A stretch of 64,000 bases of DNA from Leptonema sp964619535 (GCA_964619535.1 CAZUEX010000012.1:50145-114144); one strand, 5' to 3'. Counted from the stretch's first letter, positions 33,904-44,193 are shown. The notes: generated by a model not told the origin, from the sequence alone. Program-made: numbers and translations.

Positions 33904-35025
33904 TCAGAACGGAATTCGATTCCATTTTTCCCAAAACGACATAAACGTTCCGGCCTGAATGCTCTGGCGTGCCTCTGCGAAGAATGCGTAGAAGAAGGCC
34001 AGGTTATGATAGCTGAGAAGCTCCGGGCCAAGCATCTCGCCCGTCTGGAAAAGGTGCCGTATGTAGGCCCTTGAATAACGGCGACAGACGCGACAGGTGC
34101 AATTTTCGTCTACGGGCAGGGAGCTTTCGGCATGCATGGCATTTCGCAGGTTCAAGGGGCCATTTGAGGTCAAAGCCTGTCCGTTCCGGGCGTTTCGCGT
34201 GGGCAGCACACAGTCAAACATGTCGATTCCGTTACGCATGGCTTCGAGAAAATCGGGGATCGTGCCCACGCCCATCAGATACCGCGGACGGGAAGCGTCC
34301 ATACGCGGCCCGACGGCCTGTAAAATGCGGTACATGTCTTCGCGAGACTCTCCCACGCTCAGTCCGCCCAGGGCGATGCCGGCAAACGGCATGTCACTGA
34401 TCAGGCCCAGGGATTCGAGGCGCAGGCTTTCGTGAATCCCTCCCTGCACGATACCGAACAATCTCTGCACGGCCGGATCAAAGTCTCCCCGGTCGGCCCG
34501 GCGTTCGTATTCGCTCATGGCCTGCCGGGCCCAGCGATGCGTGCGGCTGAGAGAGTCGGCCACACGCCTTTCGTCGGCCTCTGCAGGAGGACAGTCATCC
34601 AGCACCATCATGATGTCAGAGCCCAGCCACAGCTGCGTATCAAGGACGGATTCGGGTGTAAAAAGGTGGCGGGAGCCGTCGATATGGCTTTGAAAAACCA
34701 CGCCGTTTTCCTGGAACTTCGTCATCTGTGCCAGACTGAAGACCTGGAAACCGCCACTGTCGGTCAGGACGGCATGATCCCAGGACATGAAGCGCTTCAG
34801 TCCGCCCATACGCTCGATCAGCCGTCCGGGGCGCAGGTACAGATGGTAGGTATTTCCAAGAATGAGCTCGTAGCCGATCTCTTCGAGCTGTTCCTGCCAC
34901 AGCGACTTAACCGTTGCCCGGGTGCCTACGGGCATGAAAATCGGCGTCGGCACGGTGCAGTTTGCGAAGCGAAGCAGGCCTGTACGTGCCTGCCCATCCG
35001 TGGCCGTGACCTCGAAGAAGCTCAT
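33904..35025 (-). CDS. tgt: Queuine tRNA-ribosyltransferase
   Basis: Exchanges guanine-34 of tRNAs for preQ1. Catalytic aspartates are in LTDSGGFQVFS and in GIDMFDCVLPTRNARNG. The zinc site is CTCRVC with a further Cys and a His in the C-terminal region. Length 373 is standard. It follows the TPR-protein gene by about 40 bases and is probably in one transcript with it. No queuosine biosynthesis genes are adjacent. Confidence 0.96.
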   Translation of the reverse strand: MSFFEVTATDGQARTGLLRFANCTVPTPIFMPVGTRATVKSLWQEQLEEIGYELILGNTYHLYLRPGRLIERMGGLKRFMSWDHAVLTDSGGFQVFSLAQMTKFQENGVVFQSHIDGSRHLFTPESVLDTQLWLGSDIMMVLDDCPPAEADERRVADSLSRTHRWARQAMSEYERRADRGDFDPAVQRLFGIVQGGIHESLRLESLGLISDMPFAGIALGGLSVGESREDMYRILQAVGPRMDASRPRYLMGVGTIPDFLEAMRNGIDMFDCVLPTRNARNGQALTSNGPLNLRNAMHAESSLPVDENCTCRVCRRYSRAYIRHLFQTGEMLGPELLSYHNLAFFYAFFAEARQSIQAGTFMSFWEKWNRIPF

Positions 35026-35067
35026 GCCTCCGGTTTTGGCACCTGTCTTCTCATGTCCAGCTCAAGA

Positions 35068-36339
35068 CTATCGCACGTCTACTACGCGGCGACGGATGGC
35101 CTCAATCTCTGGATCAGGCAGGGCATGGCTGCTACGACTGCGATCGAAGGCCGTCAGATGCTCTTTTACAAGTTCGATCAGTCGCCGACGTGCTTCCGGT
35201 GCCCGGTCAAAGCTACTGTCCCTTGACAGCACATCGTAGTAGAGCACGGCAAGACGATGAAAATCCGCTCGCCGGACGGAGGCCTCTGCAAACTCGGGTA
35301 GTCCACTTTCGTAGCCGATACGGTCCTTTACGTCAAGGCTGCGGCGAAACACCTTCTCGGACAGCTCTTTCAAAAGCAATCCTGCCTTATCTCTATATAG
35401 ATCATAGGCCTTGCGATGTTCTGCGCCGGAACGACCGGCATGAAAGGCCATCATTTCATAGTAGGCCTGGGCCGCTTCAATACGACAGTCCGGATGTGCC
35501 GATATCTTCATGCATTCCTCGGCTGGCTGCATGGCATCCAGCAGTTCTGCAGGCGGCTTTGTTTCATCGGCGTAGACATTCTCTTTTTGTTTCCTGGCCA
35601 GACGCAGAGTTCGAAGATAGTTCACAAGGAAGCGATAGCGGTCCAGCTCCGTATCGAAGTTCTGTCTGTGCTTAAAGGCCCTCCGGTAATGGCTGAGGGC
35701 GCGCACGGGATATTCACCGCTTTTGCGAGCCTCGCCGGCATACAGGTCGGCAAGGACAGCATGGGCATCGGCCAGCCCTCGGTCGGCAGCAATGGCCTTC
35801 AAATATTCGGCCATGGCCTGCGAAATCTCGCCGCGAGCACGCAGAGCATCGCCGCGTTTTTTAATGCGCAACGCCTTTTCGAGATTCTCTGTTTCCAGTG
35901 TGCGGGCCACGAACTGCCCTTCACGCACACGCAAAAGGATGCCCTTGCCTGTAAGCACAAGTCCATAGAATGGATTATTCAGGATCGATTCGACGACGAT
36001 CTCTCCGACGATAAGGCCATTTCTGTATTTTTCGTGATGTGGATTCTTGTCGATCACGTAGAGCTTTTGCCCGGGCTTGATGCCTTCCCGGTTCACGACG
36101 CGCACCGTTACCTGATCGAGGCGCGTATCGTAACTCTGGAACGGAGAATCCTTGTCGTAGATATCGGCCGCCTTGATCTTGCTTTTGATCTCACCCACAA
36201 GGATCATCTTAATCGGGGCCGTGCCCTGATGATTGCGAAAGGCATAGATAACCTCTGGCTTGCTACGGGCAACAAGCGTCCCGGGAAGAAGAAGCAGAAG
36301 GGCCGAAATAAGGGCAGCAGAACGCATCGTTTCTGTCAT
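35068..36339 (-). CDS. Exported TPR-like protein of unknown function
   Basis: A 423-residue protein with a signal peptide (LISALLLLLPGTLVARS). A beta-rich N-terminal part contains VRVVNREGIKPGQKLYVID, a pattern for a SAF- or flagellar-chaperone-like domain. Helical repeats follow (AMAEYLKAIAADRGLADAHAVLADLYAGEARK). It is periplasmic or lipid-anchored at most. A start at the second ATG (36327) is equally possible. Function unknown; its position before tgt does not help. Confidence 0.7.
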   Translation of the reverse strand: MTETMRSAALISALLLLLPGTLVARSKPEVIYAFRNHQGTAPIKMILVGEIKSKIKAADIYDKDSPFQSYDTRLDQVTVRVVNREGIKPGQKLYVIDKNPHHEKYRNGLIVGEIVVESILNNPFYGLVLTGKGILLRVREGQFVARTLETENLEKALRIKKRGDALRARGEISQAMAEYLKAIAADRGLADAHAVLADLYAGEARKSGEYPVRALSHYRRAFKHRQNFDTELDRYRFLVNYLRTLRLARKQKENVYADETKPPAELLDAMQPAEECMKISAHPDCRIEAAQAYYEMMAFHAGRSGAEHRKAYDLYRDKAGLLLKELSEKVFRRSLDVKDRIGYESGLPEFAEASVRRADFHRLAVLYYDVLSRDSSFDRAPEARRRLIELVKEHLTAFDRSRSSHALPDPEIEAIRRRVVDVR

Positions 36340-36713
36340 CGGTCGAAACCGACGAACGGTAAAGCGAATTCACGCCGCCACAGAAGACAGCAAAGCACAG
36401 GCCTGCCGCATCAATAGCGGGATGCAGCCTTTTCCATCTGTAGACAAAACCTGCCATTCCGTATATATCAGGCATGCAGAAGATCGTCAACATACTTTTT
36501 TGCACTATTTTTTATTTTCTTTTCCCGGGCTTGATCTGCCTCTTCATGCCTATCGAAAATGAGGGTTACCTTTTCTCGTCTTTCTCTCTCCGCTTTTCTT
36601 TCTTTATGGAAGAATCAGGAACAAAAATCCCGATAAAAGCAGTTTTATGATCTTTTTTCAGCTTTCAGGTTTTTTTCTTTTGACGCATTCCAGGACTATC
36701 GCATGATCGCAGT
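36340..36713. other. Intergenic region without a recognisable gene
   Basis: This 374-base divergent gap lies between the TPR-protein gene (-) and the DUF3332 gene (+). The stretch 36480-36690 is rich in T runs and clearly poorer in GC than its surroundings, as expected for promoters. TTGACG at 36679 could be a -35 element for the DUF3332 gene, but I see no good -10. No convincing RNA fold was found. Confidence 0.5.
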
Positions 36714-37355
36714 ATGAAAACAATCGGCTTTGCAAAACGTTTGCTGGTTAGCGGTATGGTATCGCTGATCCTCGTCCTTTCAACAGCTCAGTGTTTCGGC
36801 GGCTTTGCCCTGACCAAGAAGCTGTACGGTTTCAACAAGTCCATCATGGCCAGCAACCAGGGCCTGGCGGGAAACCTGGTCCGAACCCTCGTTATGTGGG
36901 TTATGGCCATCATCCCGGTTTATTCGATCGGCATGTTGATTGACCTGGTGGTGCTCAACCTGATCGAGTTCTGGACCGGCAACAACCTGCTGAGTCAGGG
37001 CCCCGATGCAGAAGGAAGGGTAACCTTCACCCAGATCAATGACAATGAGATGCGTGTAGACATCAAAGACGGCAAAATCTCGTCGTTCTATGTCTTCCGT
37101 GATCGTCCGGGTGAGTTCTTCCTGAAAGAAGGATCTTCCTACATTCCGGTAGTTCTGCCAGAAGCTCTGGAAGGCTTCAATGAAAAGGGCATGACGAGCC
37201 TGCAATGCGAGCGCACCTCAACGGCGCTGGTCTGCTCTGAAGGAAGCAACGTAAGCGCTACGCTGCAAAGCGACATCCAGAAAAGACAATACGAACAGCA
37301 CCAGTATCGTGCCCATCTTGCCATGGGTAAAGGAGCACTGGCAGCTTCTCGTTAA
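36714..37355 (+). CDS. DUF3332 family protein
   Basis: A 213-residue exported protein. The N-terminal signal ends in a lipobox-like STAQC (Cys27). It is followed by the DUF3332 hallmarks: CFGGFALTKKLYGFNKS and LIEFWTGNN after a hydrophobic segment (WVMAIIPVYSIGMLIDLVVL). The C-terminal half is soluble. The family has no known function. It converges on the oligopeptide permease genes, with a GCCGGTGCTGAC/GCCGGCCTCAG-type repeat between them. Confidence 0.85.
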   Translation: MKTIGFAKRLLVSGMVSLILVLSTAQCFGGFALTKKLYGFNKSIMASNQGLAGNLVRTLVMWVMAIIPVYSIGMLIDLVVLNLIEFWTGNNLLSQGPDAEGRVTFTQINDNEMRVDIKDGKISSFYVFRDRPGEFFLKEGSSYIPVVLPEALEGFNEKGMTSLQCERTSTALVCSEGSNVSATLQSDIQKRQYEQHQYRAHLAMGKGALAASR

Positions 37356-37387
37356 TCGTTTCTCTGAGGCCGGTGCTGACGCCGGCC

Positions 37388-38236
37388 TCAGCCTCTTTCC
37401 TCATCGGCCAGCACATTCAGTGCCATTACCAGAGGAAAGATTCCAAGCACCGTGGCCGAGAAGAAGTTCCACCAGATCACCGGTTCCCTCATCAACTCCC
37501 TCTGCGCTTCAGAAATCATACCACCCCAGGATGATGTTCCGGGCTCAATACCGATACCGATGAATGTCAGCACTGTTTCGGCCAGGATTACACTGGACGA
37601 TGAAAGGGCAAAGTTGATGCGTATAATCGGCATGGTATTCGGAAGGATCTCGCGAAAGAGTATGGCCGGAACAGACATGCCCGTAGCACGTGCCGCTCGA
37701 ACAAAGGCCTGTTCGCGTAATCGAATAGCCTCGCCGCGAACCAATCGGGCAAGGTCAACCCAGGACGTCAGGCCGATGGCCACAACAACCCAGATAAGGC
37801 CGCGACCGAACACCATCAGGAATGTCACAACAAAGAGGATCCAGGGGATCGATGCCACCGTCGTATACAGCCACTGGATCATGTCATCCACCCGGCCGCC
37901 CAGATAACCACCAAGCAGCCCAAGGGTTATGCCAACAGGAAACGATACGATGGCCACACCAAACGATAGAAGGATGGCCGTCTTTGCTCCCTGCAGGGTT
38001 TGTTTCAAGACGTCATTGCCATTTACGTCGGTTCCAAGCAGATGAAAACCAACGTCGGGATTCGAAAGCCCTTCCAGAGGATAGGTATAACTCTTCTCTT
38101 TCTGGACTCCCAGCATGGCATCAAATGTGGCATCAAGAACACTGCTATGCCCCGGGAAAGGAATAGCATCAAGGAGCCCTACAAAAAAGTACAGGCTCAC
38201 AACAATGAATGCAATCTTCTTCGTTCTGCCCTTCAT
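37388..38236 (-). CDS. oppC: Oligopeptide ABC transporter permease, OppC/DppC type
   Basis: Inner-membrane permease of 282 residues with six helices. The EAA loop, for ATPase contact, reads AFVRAARATGMSVPAILFREILPN. The N-terminal periplasmic part has the typical HLLGTDVNGNDVL. The ATG at 38236 is chosen, as GGAGTGAGGGA precedes it and it follows the oppB stop at 38241 by a few bases. It is the last gene of the operon; no OppD or OppF ATPase gene is next to it. Confidence 0.9.
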   Translation of the reverse strand: MKGRTKKIAFIVVSLYFFVGLLDAIPFPGHSSVLDATFDAMLGVQKEKSYTYPLEGLSNPDVGFHLLGTDVNGNDVLKQTLQGAKTAILLSFGVAIVSFPVGITLGLLGGYLGGRVDDMIQWLYTTVASIPWILFVVTFLMVFGRGLIWVVVAIGLTSWVDLARLVRGEAIRLREQAFVRAARATGMSVPAILFREILPNTMPIIRINFALSSSSVILAETVLTFIGIGIEPGTSSWGGMISEAQRELMREPVIWWNFFSATVLGIFPLVMALNVLADEERG

Positions 38237-38240
38237 TCCC

Positions 38241-39221
38241 TCACTCCAGCCTGATTCGCGGATCAGACAGTGCATAGCTGATGTCGGTTAAAATATTGCC
38301 AGCCATATACAGGAACGCCCCCATATACACCATGGCTCGAATCACAGGAAAATCCTGCGAAAGGATCGCCGTGAACAGCATGTCTCCCATACCGGGAATC
38401 CCGTAGAATTGCTCGAGTAGCAACGAACCGCTGATCAGGAAGGGCAGTGATATAACGACCGTCGTCAGGATGGGCACCAGTGTGTTTCGCAGGATGTGCC
38501 GCACCATGAGAACACGGTCGGGAGCACCGCGCAGGCGAGCTGCTCGCACAAAGGGCGCTGAAACAGAGTCGGCAAGCACAGCACGAAAGAAGCGAACGTT
38601 GGAGCCAAGACCGGCAATGACAGCCACAGCCACGGCAGGGGCAATCGATCCATGTATGGGGAAGAGCCGCACAAGATCACCAAACACCCATCCCGAAGCG
38701 AGCAAAAAGGCAGGCAATGGAATACTCATCAGGGATACGGCAATCAGCCGCATCCCCGAATCCAGCACGCCACCTCTGTAGGCAGCAAGAACCGATAAGG
38801 TCAGGCTGATCAGAAGCGTTATAAAAAAGGATGGAGCCATCAACATCAACGATGGCCTGGCACGACGCGCAATCTCCGAGGAGATGGCTCTACCACTTCG
38901 ATCCGTGCCAAAATCTGCGGTTAACAGATCGCCCAATCCAAGAAAAAAACGAGAATAGAACAACCCATGCTCCCGGAACTCAGGATGCACGCGACCGTCC
39001 GCTCTTACCTCTTCTGCCATATGCGGCAGGTTCAAAAAGTAGGGAAGGTGATAACCATTGGCACGCACCCAGTTCTGTAGCACAGGAACGGGAGCCTGCT
39101 GCAGATTGGTCCGGGCCATGGCCAGCGGGTCTCGAATATGAAACAGGGCAAAGGTTATGGCATACACACCAAAGGCCACGGGAATAGAATACAGAAGCCT
39201 TCTTATAATATAAGCCAGCAT
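38241..39221 (-). CDS. oppB: Oligopeptide ABC transporter permease, OppB/DppB type
   Basis: Inner-membrane permease of 326 residues. It starts with the classic AYIIRRLLYSIPVAFGVYAITF. A periplasmic insert of about 60 residues follows, then five more helices and the EAA loop PFVRAARLRGAPDRVLMVRHIL. GGAGGTTTCTG precedes the ATG. The start overlaps the stop of the binding-protein gene by one base (TGATG). Confidence 0.92.
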   Translation of the reverse strand: MLAYIIRRLLYSIPVAFGVYAITFALFHIRDPLAMARTNLQQAPVPVLQNWVRANGYHLPYFLNLPHMAEEVRADGRVHPEFREHGLFYSRFFLGLGDLLTADFGTDRSGRAISSEIARRARPSLMLMAPSFFITLLISLTLSVLAAYRGGVLDSGMRLIAVSLMSIPLPAFLLASGWVFGDLVRLFPIHGSIAPAVAVAVIAGLGSNVRFFRAVLADSVSAPFVRAARLRGAPDRVLMVRHILRNTLVPILTTVVISLPFLISGSLLLEQFYGIPGMGDMLFTAILSQDFPVIRAMVYMGAFLYMAGNILTDISYALSDPRIRLE

Positions 39222-41047
39222 CAGAAACCTCCTCCAAAAACGGGATTCAGTTCCCTGATCATCCTGCTTCGCAGCTGAGGATGCACGCTGCGATATTTCA
39301 GCTGGTTAAAGTTCACGGGATGTGGTTTAATCGGCTCCAGGTAAGGCCAGGAAATCGAATACAGAACGGGATGGTGCGAAAGAATCACCGGAACATCGCG
39401 TTTCAGGATGGCATCCATCCGGCGCAGCCGACGCAGACGCTCCGGGCCCGGACGCATCGATAGCATTTCGCGATAAAGCTGATCGAATTCAGGATTCGCA
39501 TAAGAGGACTCGTTCAACGTACCCGATCGGTTCGGCCCGTAAAACAGCTGGTAAAAGTTTTGCGGATCGGCATAGTCGGCTCCCCAGCCCCATGTGACCA
39601 TCTGAAACTCCCTCTTCATACGTTTCTCGAAGTAGGTTGGTGTATCGTAAACATCGATCTTCAAGGTCCAGCCATTGGCCTCAGCCGATTCTGTATAATA
39701 GCGATAGATGGCCGTTCCGCCCGTTCGCGCAACATCAACCATCCGCAAAACAAGCCGCTCATTCGTTGCCGGATCGATCCCTCCCTTATAGCCGGCCTTT
39801 TCCAGAAGGGCAGGAACGCCTTCGTTGCAGTGATAGGCCCTTTTCTGCTCTGCAATAGCCATATCACTGCTCAGGGCCATGCCGCCTTCCATTCCCGGTG
39901 GGACCAGGCTGGCAGCAGGTACAGCACGATTACGATAAAAGCGTTCAATCAGTTCTTCAATCTTAAACGAACAGGCAACGGCGCGACGCAGCCATACATT
40001 GCGTCCAACGACAGGATCGTCCAGGTTAAACATCAACCCATACGTGACGAGCTCATTCTCGCTGGAAGAGTAGATACCTTTCGCTTTAAAGCGAGGCGTA
40101 ACATCATGGCCATCGAAGACCTGGTCAAAGGTATCCTGCCCCACGCTGATACGATCCATATATCCCTGCAAGAATAACCGCCACAGCATGGGCCCGGACT
40201 TCACCTCGGTCAGGCGCACCTCATCAAGGAGGGGCAGCTCCTGTTCTCCCTTTTCGGGAAAGACCGTATAACGTTGAAACCCGGCAAAGCCAGGATTCTT
40301 CGCCAGGATAATATGCGATTGCAGGCTATGCTCTTTTATATAAAAGGCTCCGGAAGCTGGAATGCCCTCTTCCAGGGAACGTCCGGCAGCCACCATCTTG
40401 CGATAACAGGCCTCCGGCATTGGAGCCGATGAAGGAATGGCAAAGAAGTATATCAACTGAAGGTCGGGCTTGCGAAGTAACAGCTCGATGCCATTCTCGC
40501 CGAAAAGACGGACGCCGCGAATGTCCTCGTTATAGCGATCTCCATCTGCCGGCCTGTTTTCAAGCGAGTCTGCATAATCGTTAAAGCCGATAATCCGTTC
40601 AAGCAGAGGATACGCATAAGGACTGAGTGAGCGGTCCGCCGTCCGTTTGATGGTAAAGATCAGGTCCTCGGCTCGAACCTCAGGACCTGTTTGCCCGTCA
40701 AAGCAAAAATGAGGGCCATAGCGCAGCCCTTTCTTAATGCGAAAGCGAAAGGCATAGGCCGGCTTTCCTTCAAACATCACCCTTTTTTCTTCGGGCATGT
40801 CTTCTGCCAGCAGCGGAACAAGTCTTAATGGACGGGCATGGTAATCGTATTCGTAGGCCGTAGAGCTGGTATTCGAGATAACAGAAAAAGAAATGGTGTC
40901 TGTGGCACGAACGGGATCCAGGGTTTTCGGATCATCGGACAATGGCAGATAGTGCACCAGCCGATCGTCCACACTGCCGTACGGATTATTCAGCGGCTCT
41001 CTGCACATAACAGGCAGGAGCAGAGCAACTATCACAGCAACCCTCAC
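39221..41047 (-). CDS. Oligopeptide-binding lipoprotein (SBP family 5)
   Basis: Substrate-binding protein of 608 residues for the permease downstream. A short signal peptide ends with lipobox LLPVMC (Cys15). Family 5 landmarks are seen: DPKTLDPVRATD near the N-terminus, FRFRIKKGLRYG, and the C-terminal WGWGADYADPQNFYQLFYG. It is longer than E. coli OppA (about 540 residues). First gene of the operon. Whether peptide or another solute is bound is unknown. Confidence 0.9.
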   Translation of the reverse strand: MRVAVIVALLLPVMCREPLNNPYGSVDDRLVHYLPLSDDPKTLDPVRATDTISFSVISNTSSTAYEYDYHARPLRLVPLLAEDMPEEKRVMFEGKPAYAFRFRIKKGLRYGPHFCFDGQTGPEVRAEDLIFTIKRTADRSLSPYAYPLLERIIGFNDYADSLENRPADGDRYNEDIRGVRLFGENGIELLLRKPDLQLIYFFAIPSSAPMPEACYRKMVAAGRSLEEGIPASGAFYIKEHSLQSHIILAKNPGFAGFQRYTVFPEKGEQELPLLDEVRLTEVKSGPMLWRLFLQGYMDRISVGQDTFDQVFDGHDVTPRFKAKGIYSSSENELVTYGLMFNLDDPVVGRNVWLRRAVACSFKIEELIERFYRNRAVPAASLVPPGMEGGMALSSDMAIAEQKRAYHCNEGVPALLEKAGYKGGIDPATNERLVLRMVDVARTGGTAIYRYYTESAEANGWTLKIDVYDTPTYFEKRMKREFQMVTWGWGADYADPQNFYQLFYGPNRSGTLNESSYANPEFDQLYREMLSMRPGPERLRRLRRMDAILKRDVPVILSHHPVLYSISWPYLEPIKPHPVNFNQLKYRSVHPQLRSRMIRELNPVFGGGF

Positions 41048-41103
41048 CCGTTCATGCCCTCATTCTACTGCCAGAAAGTAAAGAGGAATTTGCGAAAGGA
41101 TTT

Positions 41104-43212
41104 TCAATAGTCGATCTTTAATTCGCGAATCCGCTTATCCAGTGTATTCCTGTTGATTCCCAGATACCTGGCTGCCTTTGTTTTCGTATAGCGGGTGCGT
41201 TTCATGGCATACTGAATCAGCCTTCTCTCCACCTCGCCGATCACAAAATCGTAGGCACGGCCTTCCAGATCGTCCAGGTTCGCTCCAGGAAGAAGCTCCC
41301 CGCCAAGTGGCCCACCTTCAACGACGGCAGCGGCAGGGGGCTCTGGCCTGGCCGGCGTTAGATCAAGCCCTGGCTCTGTGCCACTTTCCTGAACATGGGA
41401 AAGGATCTCAGCAAAGTCATCCACGTCAATCGTCGAAGACCGCGTAAGCACCACAGCCCGCTCCACCATGTTCTCCAGTTCGCGAACGTTACCCGGCCAG
41501 TCATAACTTTCCAGCAGACGGATGGCCTGCGGCGTAATGCCTTCGATTTTTTTGGAGTTCTCTTTTGCATACCGGGCGACGAAATGATGTACCAGCAGCA
41601 GTATGTCGTCGCGACGCTCGCGAAGAGGAGGAACGGTCAACTGAATGACGTTTAATCTGTAAAATAGGTCGGCACGAAAGCGCTTCTCTCCTATCAGTTT
41701 CTCCAGATCGGCATTGGTGGCAGCAATAACACGGATGTCGACCTTCCGCGGACGCCCTCCAACCGGTTCGATCTCTCGTTCCTGGAGCACGCGAAGCAGC
41801 TTGGCCTGCAGGGCAAGATCCATCTCTCCGATTTCGTCAAGAAAGATCGTTCCGCCGTCAGCAATTTCAAACTTCCCTTTTTTGTTAGAGGTGGCCCCGG
41901 TAAAAGAACCTTTTTTGTGCCCGAAGAGTTCGCTTTCCAGAAGATTCTCGGGTATGGCTGCACAGTTCAGTTTGATGAAGGGCATGTCCTTTCGCGGACT
42001 GTTATAATGGATGGCAGAGGCAAAAAGCTCCTTACCCGTACCCGACTCCCCGGTAAGCAGAACCGAAGAACGGGACTCTGCAATAATGCGGATCTTTTCG
42101 AACAGCTCCTGCATCAGCCGGGAGCGACCGATCAGGTTGCCGAACTGGTATTTTTTTGAAAGCTCCTGGCGAAGACGGATGTTCTCTACAACAAAAGGAC
42201 GCGTTTCCTCTTCGATCAGGCTCTGTATAGCAAAGGCCTGTGAAATCATCGAGCCAAGGATCTGCAGGAACTCCAGCAGCTCATTGGGCTCCACCTCATG
42301 CTTGTGGGTAAAGATAGAAAAAACGCCAACGACATCCTGACCCGAAAAGACCGGACAGCAGAAGAAGCCCAGGTCCAGGTTATCATTGATAACCTTCATG
42401 CGATTGAGAAAATCCGGTTCGCTGCGAGCACTTGGAATAAAAACAGCCTGTCGATTCTGAAAGACCGTACCGGTCACTCCCTCTCCCGGAGCATAGGTTA
42501 CCTGCAGAGTTTCATCTGTATGCACACCGACCGAGGCAACAACCTTCAACAACCCTTCCTGACGATCATAAACAAAGAGCGTACTCCTGTGGATGCGGAA
42601 GGCCTTCTGGGTAATCGTCATCACCTCTTCGAAGAATTCCTGTAAACTGAGAGAGCGTGGCAAAACACGCGAGATCTCCAGAAGGACCCGGTGAAAACGA
42701 TCTCGCAGGCGGAGCATTCGGTTATCGGCCATCTTGACAAAGATCGTAGCGGACAGGTTTGAAACGATCTCAAGCAGGGTTACGTCATCCTGACTGAAGG
42801 CACCGACCCGCATGGAGTCCAGGGAAAGCACGCCGAGCAGATGGTCTGAATTGATAAGAGGCACGGCCACCTCGGAAAGCAGGTCCGCACGGATTCGTAC
42901 GTAGTCCTCTGCCACGCGGGTATCATCAATCACCCGGGGACGCATATGACGCGCCACCCATCCGGTAACGCCTTCACCCAGACGCAGACGCATGCCACCG
43001 GCATCCTTGTTCAGGCCGATGGCAACCCTGGCAACAAGCTCCTGGGCCTCTTCGTCGTAGAGCATGATACTGCCAGAGTCCGCACCGGTCACATCCATGC
43101 ATGTTTTCAGAAAGTACTCCAGCACCTCTTCCGGCTCTTCAATGCGATTCATTGCCCCGGCAACGTTGGCTATGACATGGATCAGGCGGTCTCGAACGTT
43201 CTCCCGGCTCAT
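41104..43212 (-). CDS. GAF-GAF sigma-54-dependent activator
   Basis: Enhancer-binding protein of 702 residues, NifA/FhlA layout. Two N-terminal GAF domains (about 20-165 and 190-340), a sigma-54 AAA+ domain with Walker A GESGTGKE, the GSFTGA loop (serine in place of the usual alanine) and Walker B GGTIFLDEIGEM, and a C-terminal Fis-type HTH (TKTKAARYLGINRNTLDKRI). It should drive RpoN promoters in response to a small molecule. It is divergent from the alpha/beta hydrolase gene. Targets are unknown. Confidence 0.93.
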   Translation of the reverse strand: MSRENVRDRLIHVIANVAGAMNRIEEPEEVLEYFLKTCMDVTGADSGSIMLYDEEAQELVARVAIGLNKDAGGMRLRLGEGVTGWVARHMRPRVIDDTRVAEDYVRIRADLLSEVAVPLINSDHLLGVLSLDSMRVGAFSQDDVTLLEIVSNLSATIFVKMADNRMLRLRDRFHRVLLEISRVLPRSLSLQEFFEEVMTITQKAFRIHRSTLFVYDRQEGLLKVVASVGVHTDETLQVTYAPGEGVTGTVFQNRQAVFIPSARSEPDFLNRMKVINDNLDLGFFCCPVFSGQDVVGVFSIFTHKHEVEPNELLEFLQILGSMISQAFAIQSLIEEETRPFVVENIRLRQELSKKYQFGNLIGRSRLMQELFEKIRIIAESRSSVLLTGESGTGKELFASAIHYNSPRKDMPFIKLNCAAIPENLLESELFGHKKGSFTGATSNKKGKFEIADGGTIFLDEIGEMDLALQAKLLRVLQEREIEPVGGRPRKVDIRVIAATNADLEKLIGEKRFRADLFYRLNVIQLTVPPLRERRDDILLLVHHFVARYAKENSKKIEGITPQAIRLLESYDWPGNVRELENMVERAVVLTRSSTIDVDDFAEILSHVQESGTEPGLDLTPARPEPPAAAVVEGGPLGGELLPGANLDDLEGRAYDFVIGEVERRLIQYAMKRTRYTKTKAARYLGINRNTLDKRIRELKIDY

Positions 43213-43320
43213 GAAGTTCGGTTTGTAGCTGCCTGTTTCCTGTGCAATTTTATTTTTTTTTCAGCAAGCCCATCCCCGGAAAGCAACTTGACGCTAAAGT
43301 CAACAATCTACACTGGGACC

Positions 43321-44193
43321 ATGCATTACGAGGCAGAGGATCTACCATTTCAGAACCATCGACTGAAACGATACCGATTCCCTGCCACCGACCCGGCAAA
43401 ACTGCCCATTCTGTTCTTTCATGCAAACGGATACTCTGCCCTGACCTACCGCTGCCTCTATCAACGGTGGATCCAGGCCGGTCATGAGGTGCATGCCCTG
43501 GACCTTCTCGGGCACGGACAGTCCGACAAATCCGAGGATTTTTCGGATTGGTTCATCTTTCGTGATCAGGTCCTTGCCCTGGCCGAGGCCGTCCTGGCCG
43601 AAACCGGCAGGCAGCCTTTGCTTGTGGGCCATTCCCTGGGCGGAGCCAGTTCGCTACTTGCGGCCAGCCGCTCCGCCGTGGCCGGTGTGGTGGCGCTGGA
43701 CCCTGTCGTTCTGAGCCCGCTTCGTGTGCAGCTCACCCGCTTTATCGATGCTCCGCTTGCAAAGGCAGCAGAAAAGCGCCGGGCCGTTTTCAAGGATCTG
43801 AACATCGTTCGCCGCAGTTACAGGCGCAGTCCGGCCTTCAAAAACTGGGATGAGCGCGTCTTTACTGACTATCTGGATTCCTGCTTTGTGAAGCAGGATG
43901 ACGGTTTTACCCTGGCGCTGCCGCCCGCAATAGAGGCAAAGATCTTCCGGTCGCTCAAGCCAGGCCACTGGCCACATTACAGGGCCATCCGGCAACCGGT
44001 CTTTGCTTTTGCAGCAAAGAACTCTGAGGTCTGCCCCGAAGGCTCGGCTCGCTCCCTTTGCTCAAGGCATCCACTCTCTGAATGGAAGCTGCATCCTTCT
44101 GGATCCCATTTCTTCCCGATGGAGGATCCGGACAACACGGCAGATGAGGTGCTGCGCTTTGCCGAAAAGCTCATGCGGGCTACCACAGCCTGA
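43321..44193 (+). CDS. Alpha/beta hydrolase
   Basis: A 290-residue cytoplasmic hydrolase. Nucleophile elbow GHSLGGAS, oxyanion region LFFHANGYSA, acid in the later strand and His in SGSHFFPME near the C-terminus. TTGACG (43288) and TACACT (43309) are 15 bases apart, and the latter ends only six bases before the ATG. A leaderless mRNA is therefore possible; no ribosome site is seen. The longer frame upstream overlaps the activator gene and is not used. Substrate unknown. Confidence 0.88.
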   Translation: MHYEAEDLPFQNHRLKRYRFPATDPAKLPILFFHANGYSALTYRCLYQRWIQAGHEVHALDLLGHGQSDKSEDFSDWFIFRDQVLALAEAVLAETGRQPLLVGHSLGGASSLLAASRSAVAGVVALDPVVLSPLRVQLTRFIDAPLAKAAEKRRAVFKDLNIVRRSYRRSPAFKNWDERVFTDYLDSCFVKQDDGFTLALPPAIEAKIFRSLKPGHWPHYRAIRQPVFAFAAKNSEVCPEGSARSLCSRHPLSEWKLHPSGSHFFPMEDPDNTADEVLRFAEKLMRATTA

